From Mastigamoeba balamuthi (Eukaryota; Evosea; Mastigamoebida; Mastigamoebidae): DNA of 64,000 nt. The DNA lies in assembly GCA_902651635.1 (NCBI GenBank), contig CACRSC010000014.1, forward strand, positions 98,755 through 162,754. The letters are read 5' to 3'. Position numbers and translations under genes: made by a program. Below the pieces are notes generated by a model. It did not search any database, had not been told where the DNA came from, and saw only the letters and a list, made by a program, of their open reading frames with translations. Numbering within the stretch: position 1 is the stretch's first letter; each line of letters opens with the position of its first letter. This document shows, one piece after another, positions 54,109 to 64,000 of this stretch.

Positions 54109-57100
54109 ATGGGCAACGACCACTCCAAGGCCGCCGTGGACAAGGCGCCCAGCCCTCCCCCCCCCCGCCCCGCCCAACGGTCGCTCCCAACACGCAACCC
54201 CCTCCGACCGCTGACGAGCCTCTCGGGCCCCGCGCGCCGCAGAAGAAGCTCCCCAAGTGCGCGAGCTGCAAGAAGAGAGTGGCCGTGGACCGCGTGGGCC
54301 CCAAGGCCCACTGCAAGAGCCACTGCGTACGCCACACGCGCAGCGCTCCCTGCGCGGGCTCTGCAAGAGAGCCTGGCCTCACGGGCGGGGGTGTGCGCGC
54401 GCGCAGTGCGAGATGACCGGGTGCCGCAAGGCCAGGATGCCGTCGTGCAGCCCCTACTGCTGCGAGGAGCACAGGCAGGGCAGCAAGCGCAAGGCAAAAT
54501 TCCAGCTCCCCAAAATAGAACTCCCAATATCTTCCCACTCCAAAAATACCTCCTCCCGGCGATATCTCCCAGATCCAAAAATCTCTCTCCTTTTCCTCCC
54601 CTCCGTAACGACGACGACGACGGCGCTTGCAGTGCCAGCTGGCCGGCTGCAGCGAGCTGGTGTCGTGCAGCCCCGAGGACGGCCGGGTCTTCGACTTCTG
54701 CGGGCGCCAGCACGCCGAGCAGGCGCCGTGCAAGCTGGCCGGCTGCTCCAACCGCCGGGCCGTCGACCGGGCGACGGGGCAGATCTACCTCTACTGCTGC
54801 AGGGAGCACGCGGCCCAGGACGACGAGCAGCGCACCCGTGCCGCGGGCGTGGGCACGCGCATATGCGACAAGGCGACGCCCGGGGCCTGCAGGCTCTGCG
54901 GGGCCAAGTGCACGGCCGTCAACCCAGAGACGGGGTCGCTGTTCGAGTTCTGCTGCCCGCAGCACGCGCGCGAGGGCTCGCCGCTCTGCCCCGTGCCGCA
55001 CTGCGCCAGCGTGCGCGCTGCCAACCCTGCCGGGGGGTTCTTCCCGGGCTGCTGCAGGGAGCACTCTGCGGCGCTGGCCCCCAACCCCTCGCGGTTCCCT
55101 GAGGGCGGGGCCGCTGCCGCTGCCGCTGCCGCCTGCGGCTCGCTGCCGTCGCCGTCGCAGGCAGAGGAGCTCAGGGCCCTCGAGGACGCCGCGGCCGTCG
55201 TCGTCTCGGGCGCGGAGGGCGCGGCGACCGTCGAGGCCGTCTGCAACGCGCTCGACGCGCTCGAGGAGAACACGTCGCCGCTGAGCGCCAACCGCGGGGC
55301 CGGCGTGCGCGCGCTCTACGCGCTGCTCGGCGCCTACGCGGCGACGCCGCCCGCCGTCGTCCGCGTGATGCGCGTGCTCTACAAGGCCGTCTACGCCAAC
55401 CAGAAGCTCATCCCCGAGGTCGTCGGGGGCCCCGCGTGGCCCGCGCTCGCCGGCGTCATCGCCACGCACGCGGGGTCGCCCGACGTGCTGGCGGTGGCGC
55501 TGCCTCTGCTCTGCCTGCTGCTGCCCGACTCGCGCAGGCGCCTGGCCGAGGGCGGCTTCGCGCGGGCGCTCGTCGACGTGGGCCAGCGCCACGCCAACAA
55601 CCCGCGCGTGCTCGAGCTCGTCTGCAACGTCGTCTTCCTGGCCGCGCCCGGCGCCAGCGCCGAGCTGCTGCAGCTCGACATGGGGCGCGTCGTCTACAAC
55701 GCCGCCGCCGCGTGGGGCGCCGACGCGGACCTGCTGGCCGCCGCGTGCCGCGCGCTCGTGGGGCTCGTCTGCGTCGACGAGGCGGCGCGCGCGCAGTTCT
55801 CGTCGCCGCAGGTCATCGCGATGCTCGAGCACGCGGCCGTCGAGTACCAGCCCTACGACGAGATGTTCCTGCAGTGCCGCGACGCGCTGCAGCGGGCCGA
55901 GTGCGACGAGTGCAAGAGCGCCGCCGCGCAGCAGCTCTGCACCGTCGCCACGACCCCGCGCTGCGGCGCCTTCTGCTCGGCCGCGATGAACCTCTACTGC
56001 CAGAAGTGCTGCCGCTGCCAGTGGTTCCACGAGTGCTTCACGTGCAACACGGCCAACAGCCGCCTCTGGATCTGCGCCACCTGCGCGCGCGCGCACCACG
56101 CGGGCCACCAGCTCTCGGAGAGGTTCTTCCTGCCGGGCTCGTGCTCGTGCGCTATCACCGAGTGCAAACGGGCCAAGACGGCGCCCGCGTCGTCGTCTTC
56201 GTCACTGCCGCCTGTGGCGTCGCCGTCGGCCAAGCCGCTGTCGATGATGAAGCGGACGCCCGCGGCGACGCTGGTCAAGACGTCGCTGCACTGGGACGAG
56301 ACGACGCTGCAGTGGGCGGCGGTCGAGGGCGAGTCGAGTTACTACGAGAGCGCCAGCGTGCCGCAGGGGTCGCCGCTGTGGGAGGCCATCGCCGAGCAGT
56401 GGAACCGCCAGAGCCCCGGGATGCCCGCCGCGCGCAAGTACACGATCACGCGCATCGAGGCCGTGTCCAACGACATGCTGACGACGTCGTTCAACACGCG
56501 CGGCGAGCAGCTGGAGCGCAGGCGCGGCGGCGAGTCGGCCAAGATGTTCCACTTTGCGAGCAAGGACGAGCACCAGAGCAAGGTGCTCGAGCGCCTGCGC
56601 AGGCTCTTCATCCCGCAGGACCAGTTCACCAAGGCCAACTTCGTCTACCTCTGGCACGGCTGCTCGCCGGCCGTCACCAAGTCGATCTGCCTCGGAGGCC
56701 TCGCGGACCTGCGCGGCACAGACGGCGGGTACTTTGGGGGCGGCGTGTACCTGACGCCGCAGGCGCAGTACGCGGCGCTCTACGCCACGGGGCTGACCAA
56801 CAGCAAGCCCAAGCCCACCGAGCAGGGCGAGTACACGGTGCTCATGGCCGCGGGCACCATCGGGCTGGCCTACCCCATCACGCGCAAGAACGACTACAAC
56901 TACCCGGACCTCAACGTCCCCTACTCGGTCAGCTCGTTCCACTGCGCCGCCCCCATCTCCCAGGAGGCCGTCGCTGCCGTACACCCCACTGCCCCCTCTC
57001 TGCCCTCTCTGCCCTCTGTCCTCTCTCCCTTCTCACTGCTGTGCTACACGGGCAGTACAACGCGGTGCCCAAGAACATCGAGCCGCTGCGCAGGGAGCTC

Positions 57101-57274
57101 AAGAGGAGGGACGATAAGGCGCTCAAGCCGGCGTTCGACACGCACTTCATCGGCGTCTCGCAGAACTGGAACTTCCAGGCGGCCCCCCCGGACCAGATTC
57201 AGTACGACGAGATCGTCACGAACGAGTCGCAGGTGCTGCCCCTCGCCATCGTCTACATCAAGCCTTCGCAGTGA
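54109..57274 (+). CDS. PARP-type ADP-ribosyltransferase, paralogue 3, possibly N-myristoylated
   Basis: Exons 54109-54326, 54407-54493, 54633-56978 and 57056-57274 give about 956 aa if one C is added to the C10 run at 54157-54166. That run shifts the frame between MGNDHSKAAVDKAPS and the continuation KKLPKCASCKKRVAV. The start MGNDHSK fits N-myristoylation (Gly2, Ser6, Lys7), unlike the two paralogues. Cys modules include CEMTGC...CCEEH, CQLAGC...CGRQH, CKLAGC...CCREH and CPVPHC...CCREH. An armadillo-like middle and a Cys/His block (CQKCCRCQWFHEC, CARAHHAGHQLSERFF) follow. The catalytic domain has LWHGCSP, GGGVYLTPQAQYAALY and QYDEIVTNESQVLPLAIVY, so H-Y-E is intact. The second intron uses a GC donor (gcaaaa). 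Confidence 0.85.
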
Positions 57275-57464
57275 TCTCAGCCAGCGACACCACAAGAGCA
57301 AACCCACCATGTCACGAGAATGCAAACATGACGTTTCATTCGCTCCCCTCAGGTTCACATCGAGACAAGTCTCATCCAACACGGACCTAAGCGGCAGAGA
57401 CCAACAGATTGGTGCGCAGTGGATGTACAAAGGAGAACAATTGATCTGCGCCAGCGGCGGCCAA

Positions 57465-60263
57465 AACAAAAAGAGGGGCGCAGTTACTGTGCCTGGCTGA
57501 CCGTGGCCAGGTGGCTGCCTTGCGACCAGTGTGGGGCGACTTCGCTGCTGCCCGTGGAGCTGCGGGGATGGTGCTTACTGAGCCTGGCTGCCCACTGCTC
57601 AGCCAGGTGGCCGTGCTTCGCCACCACCCCCACAACCCCACAGAGTTATTCCCCTGAATCTCATCTCAAAAATCTCACCATCCCGCATAAGCCAAAACGG
57701 ATTATGGGTCACCCCTCACACCTGTTCGCATAGCTCTGAGAGAGGACAATTGATCCCCTGTGAGGAGCAATACTATTTTGTAGAGATTTCGGGCAGTGAG
57801 TTACCAGGGAAACACCAGGCGACACAGTGCAGTGCGAGACAGGGAAGCTGATCGCCTCGGCTTCCTTTCAGACGCGGACCACCGAAGCACGTTTCCTGGC
57901 ACGCAAGACCCTCGTTCGTTCTCCTGCACGACCTGCGAGCGTGTGGGTGTGTGACTGAGTGAGCACGGCAATCGTGGGACAGACAACACTACCAAGTGTC
58001 AGGCACATGCACCAGCTCAGGCAACCCTTCCGCAGAGAACACGTGAAACGGTTGCGTCACACAGTTTAGATGGGCGCTTCGTACTCGTGGGTAGTGACCA
58101 AATGTGCATCAGGTGTGAGCAGCGCTGCAGATTGTGGCCTCTGAGACTCGCGGACAGAAATGAAAACAAATCGAGGAATATCGAAGAAAAAAAGAAGCGA
58201 AGCGAGAGGGGTGCGGTGCACCCTCATTTGGCCCGCGACCTGCTTCTTAAGCATTCTGTGGCATTTCCCCCATCCCACTGAGCATGGCGGCGGCCCTACA
58301 AGAGCTGGGAGAATGAGAGTCCAGCTCTGCGCGGCGAGAGAAGCAAAGGCCCCAAATGATCGAATTTGGGGGGGGGAGTGCGCGCGAGTGCACCCGGATA
58401 CGCGCCGCGAGTATCGGGAGGGCCGGCGTGCGTGGGGTGAACGATACAGGTCCATTCGGGACTGTCCAGGACGACGGAAACCTCTGCTCTGGGGAGAGCG
58501 CGAGGTCGCGGGGAGGTCGGCGTTTAATGTGAGTGGGTATCAGGAAAGTGAGTGGAGATTCGTGGGGTCCTCCCCTCTGGGTCGATGGAGCCACCCTACC
58601 GCCTGGTGGGACGCTCTTTCATCAAAGTAATGCCCCTCGCGAGAAGTCGCAGGAGGTCAGGTGTCTCTACCTACCCCGAGAATGGCCCCACGAATCTGCG
58701 CGCGATTATGTGGTATCCAACACACTTTACTTAGTGTGCCACAGCAATATTGCGCGCGCGGCCATCTACAGCAGAGGAGCTCGTCCCCGGCCTGTCCCGT
58801 ACAGCGCACAGTCGTCGTACACTCTCCCACCATCATTCCAGAGGTCCGCAGCGCTCTTCTGTTTCGCCTCCGATCTCCTTTTCCAAACTGTATCATGGCC
58901 TGACCCCTCGCAGGTTTCCCACTGCGGCGTGCCGTACGCTCAGTCCTCTCACCAGGCCTCCACCGTTCCTCAAGGACGGGAGAAACGCCGTGGCACGCCA
59001 CCGAACCGCCGCATGGAGTGTGCCTGCCCAGTCTCGTTCTTTTCCCCCTCGATTTCCTCTGATGTCAATTAGAATTACTTCGCGAGTCTCAATAACTCCT
59101 CGCCTTCCCGCACTCTGCTTCGCGTGCCGTTGTCGGGCGTGATATTACTGTCCCGCGGGCTCCCAGAGCTGTTGTCGTAGGGCTGAGTGGCTGCGCCACA
59201 TCTTTTCTGCTGCTGAGGCTGTGCGGCCTGCGCAGCGTCGAGACCGCCAAGAGGGTCGGCGACATCTACATCTTCTCGATAACCGCGCATCGTTCACGTT
59301 CAAGTACATCATCAAGGCAGCGGGCACGAGCAAGATTATCGAGAACCAGACAGCCATTGCTGGTGCGCAGTCCGTCATGCCCCCGCAAGCAGTCCGTCCG
59401 TAGTGCACTTCGCCGAGGAGCTCAAGGCCGACATGTCGGTGCTGGCGTCACGTGCAGCGCGTGCAGCTCTTGGAGCCCTCAGGCGCCTCCGAGATCTCCT
59501 TCTCGAGGAGCCCTGTATGCAGTTGTCGATCAGGGCTTCTACTGCCGTGCGGTCTTCATGCCCGCTTGCGACTCTGACCATGACTGGTTTCCCCTTCTTC
59601 GTGCGGCTCTCCTTTCTGTGTTCTGTCTCAGTCTCCAATCCCTCGCAAACGCCAGAATCGGGGCCCAACGCCAACACTCACAGGGCGGATTTGTCATGAT
59701 ATTGGTGCTCAAGCACACGCTGACCCCTCCCTGCAGAAACCGGAATGACCTGACAGCAACCAGAACAACGCCACGCACCTCTCTCTTTACAGCAGCTTTC
59801 AGAATCGATAGTCGACACTGGTATTTTCACAGATGAGTGCAGTGCGTTGCAAGCCAGGAGCGAGAACTGAGACCTTCAGCCATATTGCGACCGTCTCTGT
59901 CTCGCCATCTTCAAGCCCTCTCTTGGGTGGACCCTTCACTACAATCTGCCAAAATAACATCGTTCGAAGAGTATCGATTGTCCATTCTCGGGGTCATGAG
60001 AACAGGTGGAGAGGGGGGTCCCATAATCTGTTTTGGCGGGCGCGGGATGGTGAGATTTTTCATGCGAGATTCAGGGGAATAACTCTGTGGGGTTGTGGGG
60101 GTGGTGGCGAAGCACGGCCACCTGGCTGAGCAGTGGGCAGCCAGGCTCAGTAAGCACCATCCCCGCAGCTCCACGGGCAGCAGCGAAGTCGCCCCACACT
60201 GGTCGCAAGGCAGCCACCTGGCCACGGTCAGCCAGGCACAGTAACTGCGCCCCTCTTTTTGTT
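57465..60263. repeat. Inverted repeats of about 270 bp flanking a 2.25-kb core
   Basis: The left arm (about 57465-57735) and right arm (about 59995-60263) are reverse complements over most of their length. Both contain, in opposite senses, the segment that includes cagttactgtgcctggctga and a run reading gcggggatggtgcttactga. Identity is near complete in the outer 190 bp and drops towards the core. Outer ends are aacaaaaagagg and cctctttttgtt. No clear target-site duplication or transposase is seen. The structure suggests a foldback or other non-autonomous DNA element, or an inverted segmental duplication. Confidence 0.6.
57736..59994. other. Core between inverted repeats; no intact gene
   Basis: No open frame here shows a recognisable domain. 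Around 59200-59540 the codon-position GC bias resembles host genes and short peptides such as ASFTFKYIIKAAGTSK can be read, but frames change within 100 bp and stops are present. This may be a decayed gene fragment. The rest is moderately AT-rich with short G runs (58371) and nothing else that I recognise. Confidence 0.35.
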
Positions 60264-60795
60264 ATCGCCCCCGATGTGCACCATTCATTTGTTTTTCTTA
60301 ACTCTGCTTGTGTTGGGCTTGGATGATGTCTGCACCGATCTGTGGGTAACCTGGCCTCCCCAACCACCACAACGCAGATACCTGGCATTTATAGCGGTGT
60401 TGCTCACTGCTGCACTACCATCATCTATCATCTTGGCGATACCTGATGCCTCCGTAATCAGGGATGTGAGTCCACAGCAACACGATGACATCTCTGTCAC
60501 ACTGTGCCACGTGTTGTCATTCAACGAGCTGGCCACACCATTTTCTGACCACTGAGAACACACTGGGTTGTATTGTGTTCATTTGTGAACAGTCACAGCC
60601 GGCTCACACGTCGCGAGGTTACAAAGTGGGTGCCGGCCGTGCAGATTGGGTACCGGTCGGGGGTGTGCCGCCGTTTCCCATTGTCTCTTCAGCGGCAATC
60701 TGGGCGTGTGTCAGTGTTTTGTTCCAGCGGGACAAGAATCAATGAGGACTCGATTGTTCTGTTCCGGTTGCTCGGACTGATTCTGGGGCGGGTGC
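60264..60795. other. Intergenic
   Basis: Between the right inverted-repeat arm and the stop codon of the minus-strand repeat gene, no gene, RNA or repeat is recognised. The sequence is moderately AT-rich and lacks long open frames with domain content. Confidence 0.4.
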
Positions 60796-63666
60796 TCAGA
60801 CGATGTCACATTTCAGTATTTTCTTGGCTCCCTGGGAATGCCTGGCATCACGTTCAAGCTCCCCCGGGGCCATTGAAAAGGGCTTCTCTCGCAGAACAGC
60901 AGCCACCTCTTGCCGCTTTCCTTGTAGATGGTGTTCCTGAACGTCGCTGGCATCGCTGAAGAACTGCTTGTTGACCGCAGCGAGCGCATCCGACCTCGTC
61001 AGAGAGTACGGCGCTTGCCCGAGCAGCGTTACGACGCCCGCGTGCAGCTCTTTGACGGACCACCACAATGCTCTGTTGTCGTTTGCACGCGCGTCTTCCA
61101 GCCCCAGGTTCCACGGCGCCTCCCCCAGCGCCACCACCACTTCCTGCAATCCGTACCTGCACGCATTGACCAGACCCTCATTTCCTGCTGCCCTGGCGAC
61201 TTCCTGCCCGAGTCCGAGTCTTGCCAGAATGGCTAGCACTGCCATATTGCCACTTCTGCAGGCTGCCCGCAGCACCTTGTTGTCATCCTCCCTCGCGTCC
61301 TCTGCCCCCATGGAGTACGGCTGCTCCGCCAGCACTTTCAGAATCCGTTCGTTGGGCCCCGCCAGAGTCACCGCTTTGATCGCATGCGCCTCTGCGTGCC
61401 CGAGACAGAATGGGGGCCTCGACAGAACCTCCAATGACTCGACATCGCCACCTGCGCAAACCTGGCGCAGGATAGCATTGTCCGACACTCGCACATCGCT
61501 CGCGCCCATGCAGAACGGCGGCTGCACCAGCATATGAACTCCAGCCATGTTTTTGGTTCTAAAGGCTCCCTTGAGGGGCTCGCAGCTCCTCGCCCTCGCA
61601 TCCTCTGCCCCAAGGCAGTACGGCGGCTCCATCAATGCTCTCACCACCTTGAGGCCGTACTCCCCCTCTCCAAAAGAGTGGCATAGAGCCTCGTTATCGT
61701 TGGCCCTGGCGTCCTCTGGTCCAAACAGGCTCAGCGGAGGCCTCCCGACCACACGAATGAGCTCTGCGGATTTCATTCGAACGACTCTTTGGAACAGTGC
61801 ACTAATGTTGATGTCGCCCCGGCCCAACGAATACGGGGTTCCATCAGCACGAGGGCAACATCGACACTCCCCCTCGCGATGGCACGTTCAAGTACATGGA
61901 GATTTCGTGCTTCCTTGTGGCCGAGCAGGGTAGGAGCCTTGGCCAGGGCCCGAACGGCATCTGGGCCATTTTTCCAGCACGCCCATTCGAGTGCCTCCTT
62001 CTTGCTCTCGAGTGTATCTTTGGAGCCCAGCAGGAATGGCGGCTGCATCAGCATTTCGAGAGCTCTCCAACTGCTTCCAAAGCACAGGAAGGACAGCAGC
62101 GACTTCGACTTCCAACGCGGCTTCTCAGCCTCAAACTCCGAAACCGAGAAGTGAGCATAGGGTGACCGCTCTATCTCCGTCGCCACATCCAAGAGGATGT
62201 CGTGACAACTGTCGACATCGGCGGGGCCCACACAGAACGGCGGCTGCATCAGGCAGCGCATCACGCCCACTTCATCATGCGCCGCCGCAGTGACAAACGA
62301 CACCACCGAGCTCTCGTGGTCGACGCCAAGCGACGCGTCGCTCAGCAGCGCCACGACCTCCTCGTTCCCATACACTGCTGCCATGATGATCGCCCGTCTC
62401 ACGTCGGTTGGTGTCAAGCAGCGCGCGTCCAGCGAGAATGGCGGCGCCGTCAGTGCTCTGAACACCTCTGGGGATCATGTCAGGGCCTGGAACAGGAGGC
62501 CGTGGACATCGGAGTCGGGGCGTGTGATGTTCCAACCCCCGAAGTGCACGATGTAGTCGAGACAGTCCCTGTCGACGCGGAGGCAACCAAGGGCGGAACA
62601 GAGGACTTGGAACATCGTGTCCGACGACGGCGCTCCAGCCATGTACGGGGGCGAGGTCAGGACGCGCAGGCACTGGACATCCCCGTGGCAGACAGCCGCC
62701 CGGAGAGGCGACTCGCTGACGCTGCCGTTGGCGAGTGACAGCGGGGGGCCCGACAGCAGCTGGAGCACAGCGGGGTCGCCCGACGACGCGGCGCTCGTCA
62801 TCAGCTCATCGGCGGCCGTGGACCGCGACTGCTCCCACATGGCGGCGTCGAAGAGGCGCGGGCCCAGCAGCGCCGCGATGGTGCAGGGCATCGGGCGGCG
62901 GCAGACCTCGCGCAGCACCTGAAAGATGGTCCGCTGGGTCCCGGCAGCCTCGCGCTTGTCGGCGGCGATCCTGGGGAAATGGCGCTGGCGCTTCCCGGAA
63001 GCCCCCAGGCCAGCGCCGTCCAGCACACGCAGCACGTCGCCGCGCTTGTCGTCGGTGGCGACCCTGCGGCACAGCGGGCCCAGGTACTGGTCCCGCACAC
63101 CGTTCAGCCCAAGTCGGAAACGAAAACTATCCCGTAGACAAAAATGCGGGTGTTGCGCAGACCCACAACCGCAGGAGCCACCACGCCTTTTCCTTTGCGA
63201 TGGCACGAGACAAGCAGCAGCAGAAGTACTTTCCGTCGTGTCTGGGCAACCACGCCCAATTGGGGGGTGGGGGGAGCAGATGCGTGTCTACTCACATCGT
63301 CCCTCATGGTGATGTCAACCGGATCGATGCGCCCCCGGCAGGACACGAGGGCAGCCATCGTTGTGGTGTCGCCTGCGAGGCACGAGGACGCGAAGACGTC
63401 GAGGAAGGCAACGTCGGTGTCCTCGGTCCACCAGCTCGGGGCAGAGCCCAGCAGACGGCCCTTGCAGGCCGAGCCCAGCAGTGCGGGGCTGCTCGCCCAC
63501 AGGCGCACAGCGTCGCAGGGCGCGAGGCAAGGCACGACGTGGCCACGAAGCAGCCACACACAACATAGGCTGACCCAATGCAGTTCCTCCCAGCCTGCCG
63601 TTGGCAAATACAAAGTATATGACCTGGCTCACGCCTGGTGACATGGGCGAGCAAGGGACTCATCAT
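60796..63666 (-). pseudogene. Ankyrin-like 'PPFxLG' repeat gene with in-frame TGA and one frameshift
   Basis: Exons 63633-63666 (MMSPLLAHVTR), 63296-63594 and 60796-63086 join in phase, with 38-nt and 209-nt introns. An F-box-like start (LLRGHVVPCLAPCDAVRLWA) precedes about 15 helical repeats. Consensus unit: LM(Q/R/E)PPFCLGAEDAR..DN..L..AC..GN.... Examples are MLVQPPFCMGASDVRVSDN, VLSRPPFCLGHAEAH and LMEPPYCLGAEDARARS. A TGA at 62475-62477 interrupts the frame between LLFQALT and SPEVFRAL, where the repeat alignment is otherwise continuous. One C is missing at about 61835, where EPPYSLGRGD should read through. If both are sequencing errors the protein is about 873 aa. Relative of the gene at 14780. 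Likely a protein-binding scaffold or F-box adaptor. Confidence 0.65.
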
Positions 63667-64000
63667 CTTGTAGCAACGTGATACGTGCCGGCCAAAACTT
63701 GGTGTTTTCAAAATCTACAACTTGATCAGACAATCATCGCACAGCGGACTACTGCACAGCATACCTGCGCCGTTTTCGAGCAGCATAGGATGGTAGGACC
63801 CCCTACGTGTGAGAGCTGGTGTGGGCAGCACGTTTGAGTGGTTGTTGGCACGTTTCTTGAGCACGAGTGACTTTTTCTTGAACAGCCTGATCAGGTCGGC
63901 ACTGGGGCATGTTCAGACACACTCAAAGAAGGACGGCTTTGAGCTGCTGGCTGTAGAGGGCCAGGAGCACGAACAGTAATATCGCACAGGCTGCTGGTGC
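63667..64000. other. Window end, no gene seen
   Basis: Upstream region of the minus-strand repeat gene. It is moderately AT-rich, without long coding frames or recognisable elements. Confidence 0.4.

Noticed and set aside
62475-62477. Selenocysteine codon at the in-frame TGA
   Set aside because: The site is a variable position of a structural repeat, with no redox context and no SECIS-like element noticed. The sister gene has TAA at a similar break.
1-64000. tRNA or rRNA genes
   Set aside because: I looked for T-arm type GTTCGA boxes with matching A boxes and for conserved rRNA stretches and found none convincing.

Overview
This window reads as nuclear DNA of a GC-rich, intron-rich, single-celled eukaryote. 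It holds AP-1 mu, a PHAX export factor, a TEP1-like NACHT/WD40 protein, a GT10 fucosyltransferase and several PARP-type ADP-ribosyltransferases. Genes are compact (often 100-500 bp apart) and cut by many short introns, mostly 34-120 nt. An intron-bearing 2-hydroxyacyl-CoA dehydratase gene hints at an anaerobic or microaerophilic lifestyle, perhaps an amoebozoan; the lineage is inference. Exon models were joined by hand: boundaries come from reading frame, splice signals and remembered family alignments, and almost all join in phase. || Layout. 1-1436 (-): coiled-coil protein, cut by the window edge. 1924-3806 (+): AP-1 mu. 4105-12236 (-): giant receptor-like protein with beta-helix-like ectodomain, Cys-rich repeats, one membrane span and a cytosolic R-S-E ADP-ribosyltransferase. 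12483-14463 (+): two 'WVDD' receiver-like domains. 14780-16051 (+): ankyrin-like 'RPPF' repeats with an in-frame stop. 16162-19429 (-): PARP paralogue 1. 19841-20923 (+): HEAT/TOG-like protein. 21155-22327 (-): two related small membrane proteins, one damaged. 22606-24215 (+): 2-hydroxyacyl-CoA dehydratase. 24397-24927 (+): PHAX. 25164-26480 (+): zinc-finger protein. 26636-27125 (-): EF-hand protein. 27679-28492 (+): unknown. 28781-29681 (+): ARF-like GTPase. 29816-36224 (-): TEP1-like. 36590-38740: decayed LTR-retroelement. 38885-about 40310 (-): fucosyltransferase. 40631-43278 (+): guanylate kinase fused to a macro-like domain. 43793-45005 (-): acidic unknown. 45554-46389 (+): SREK1IP1-like zinc knuckle. 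46592-50918 (+): PARP paralogue 2. 51531-53808 (+): type I membrane protein. 54109-57274 (+): PARP paralogue 3. 57465-60263: inverted repeats of about 270 bp around a 2.25 kb non-genic core. 60796-63666 (-): second RPPF-repeat gene with an in-frame stop and a frameshift. || Themes. ADP-ribosylation recurs: three PARPs with an unusual Cys-module/armadillo/zinc-finger layout, a transmembrane arginine-type ART and a macro-like domain protein. About 18 of 65 introns that I placed need a GC donor, typically GCACG. An AT-rich ATATC-type element recurs upstream of most start codons. || Assembly caveats. Three single-N joints (9271, 25423, 31979) are flanked by duplicated sequence and look like unmerged contig ends. 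There is a 113-N gap at 18234-18346, a 1058-bp tandem duplication inside PARP 2, and probable homopolymer indels.
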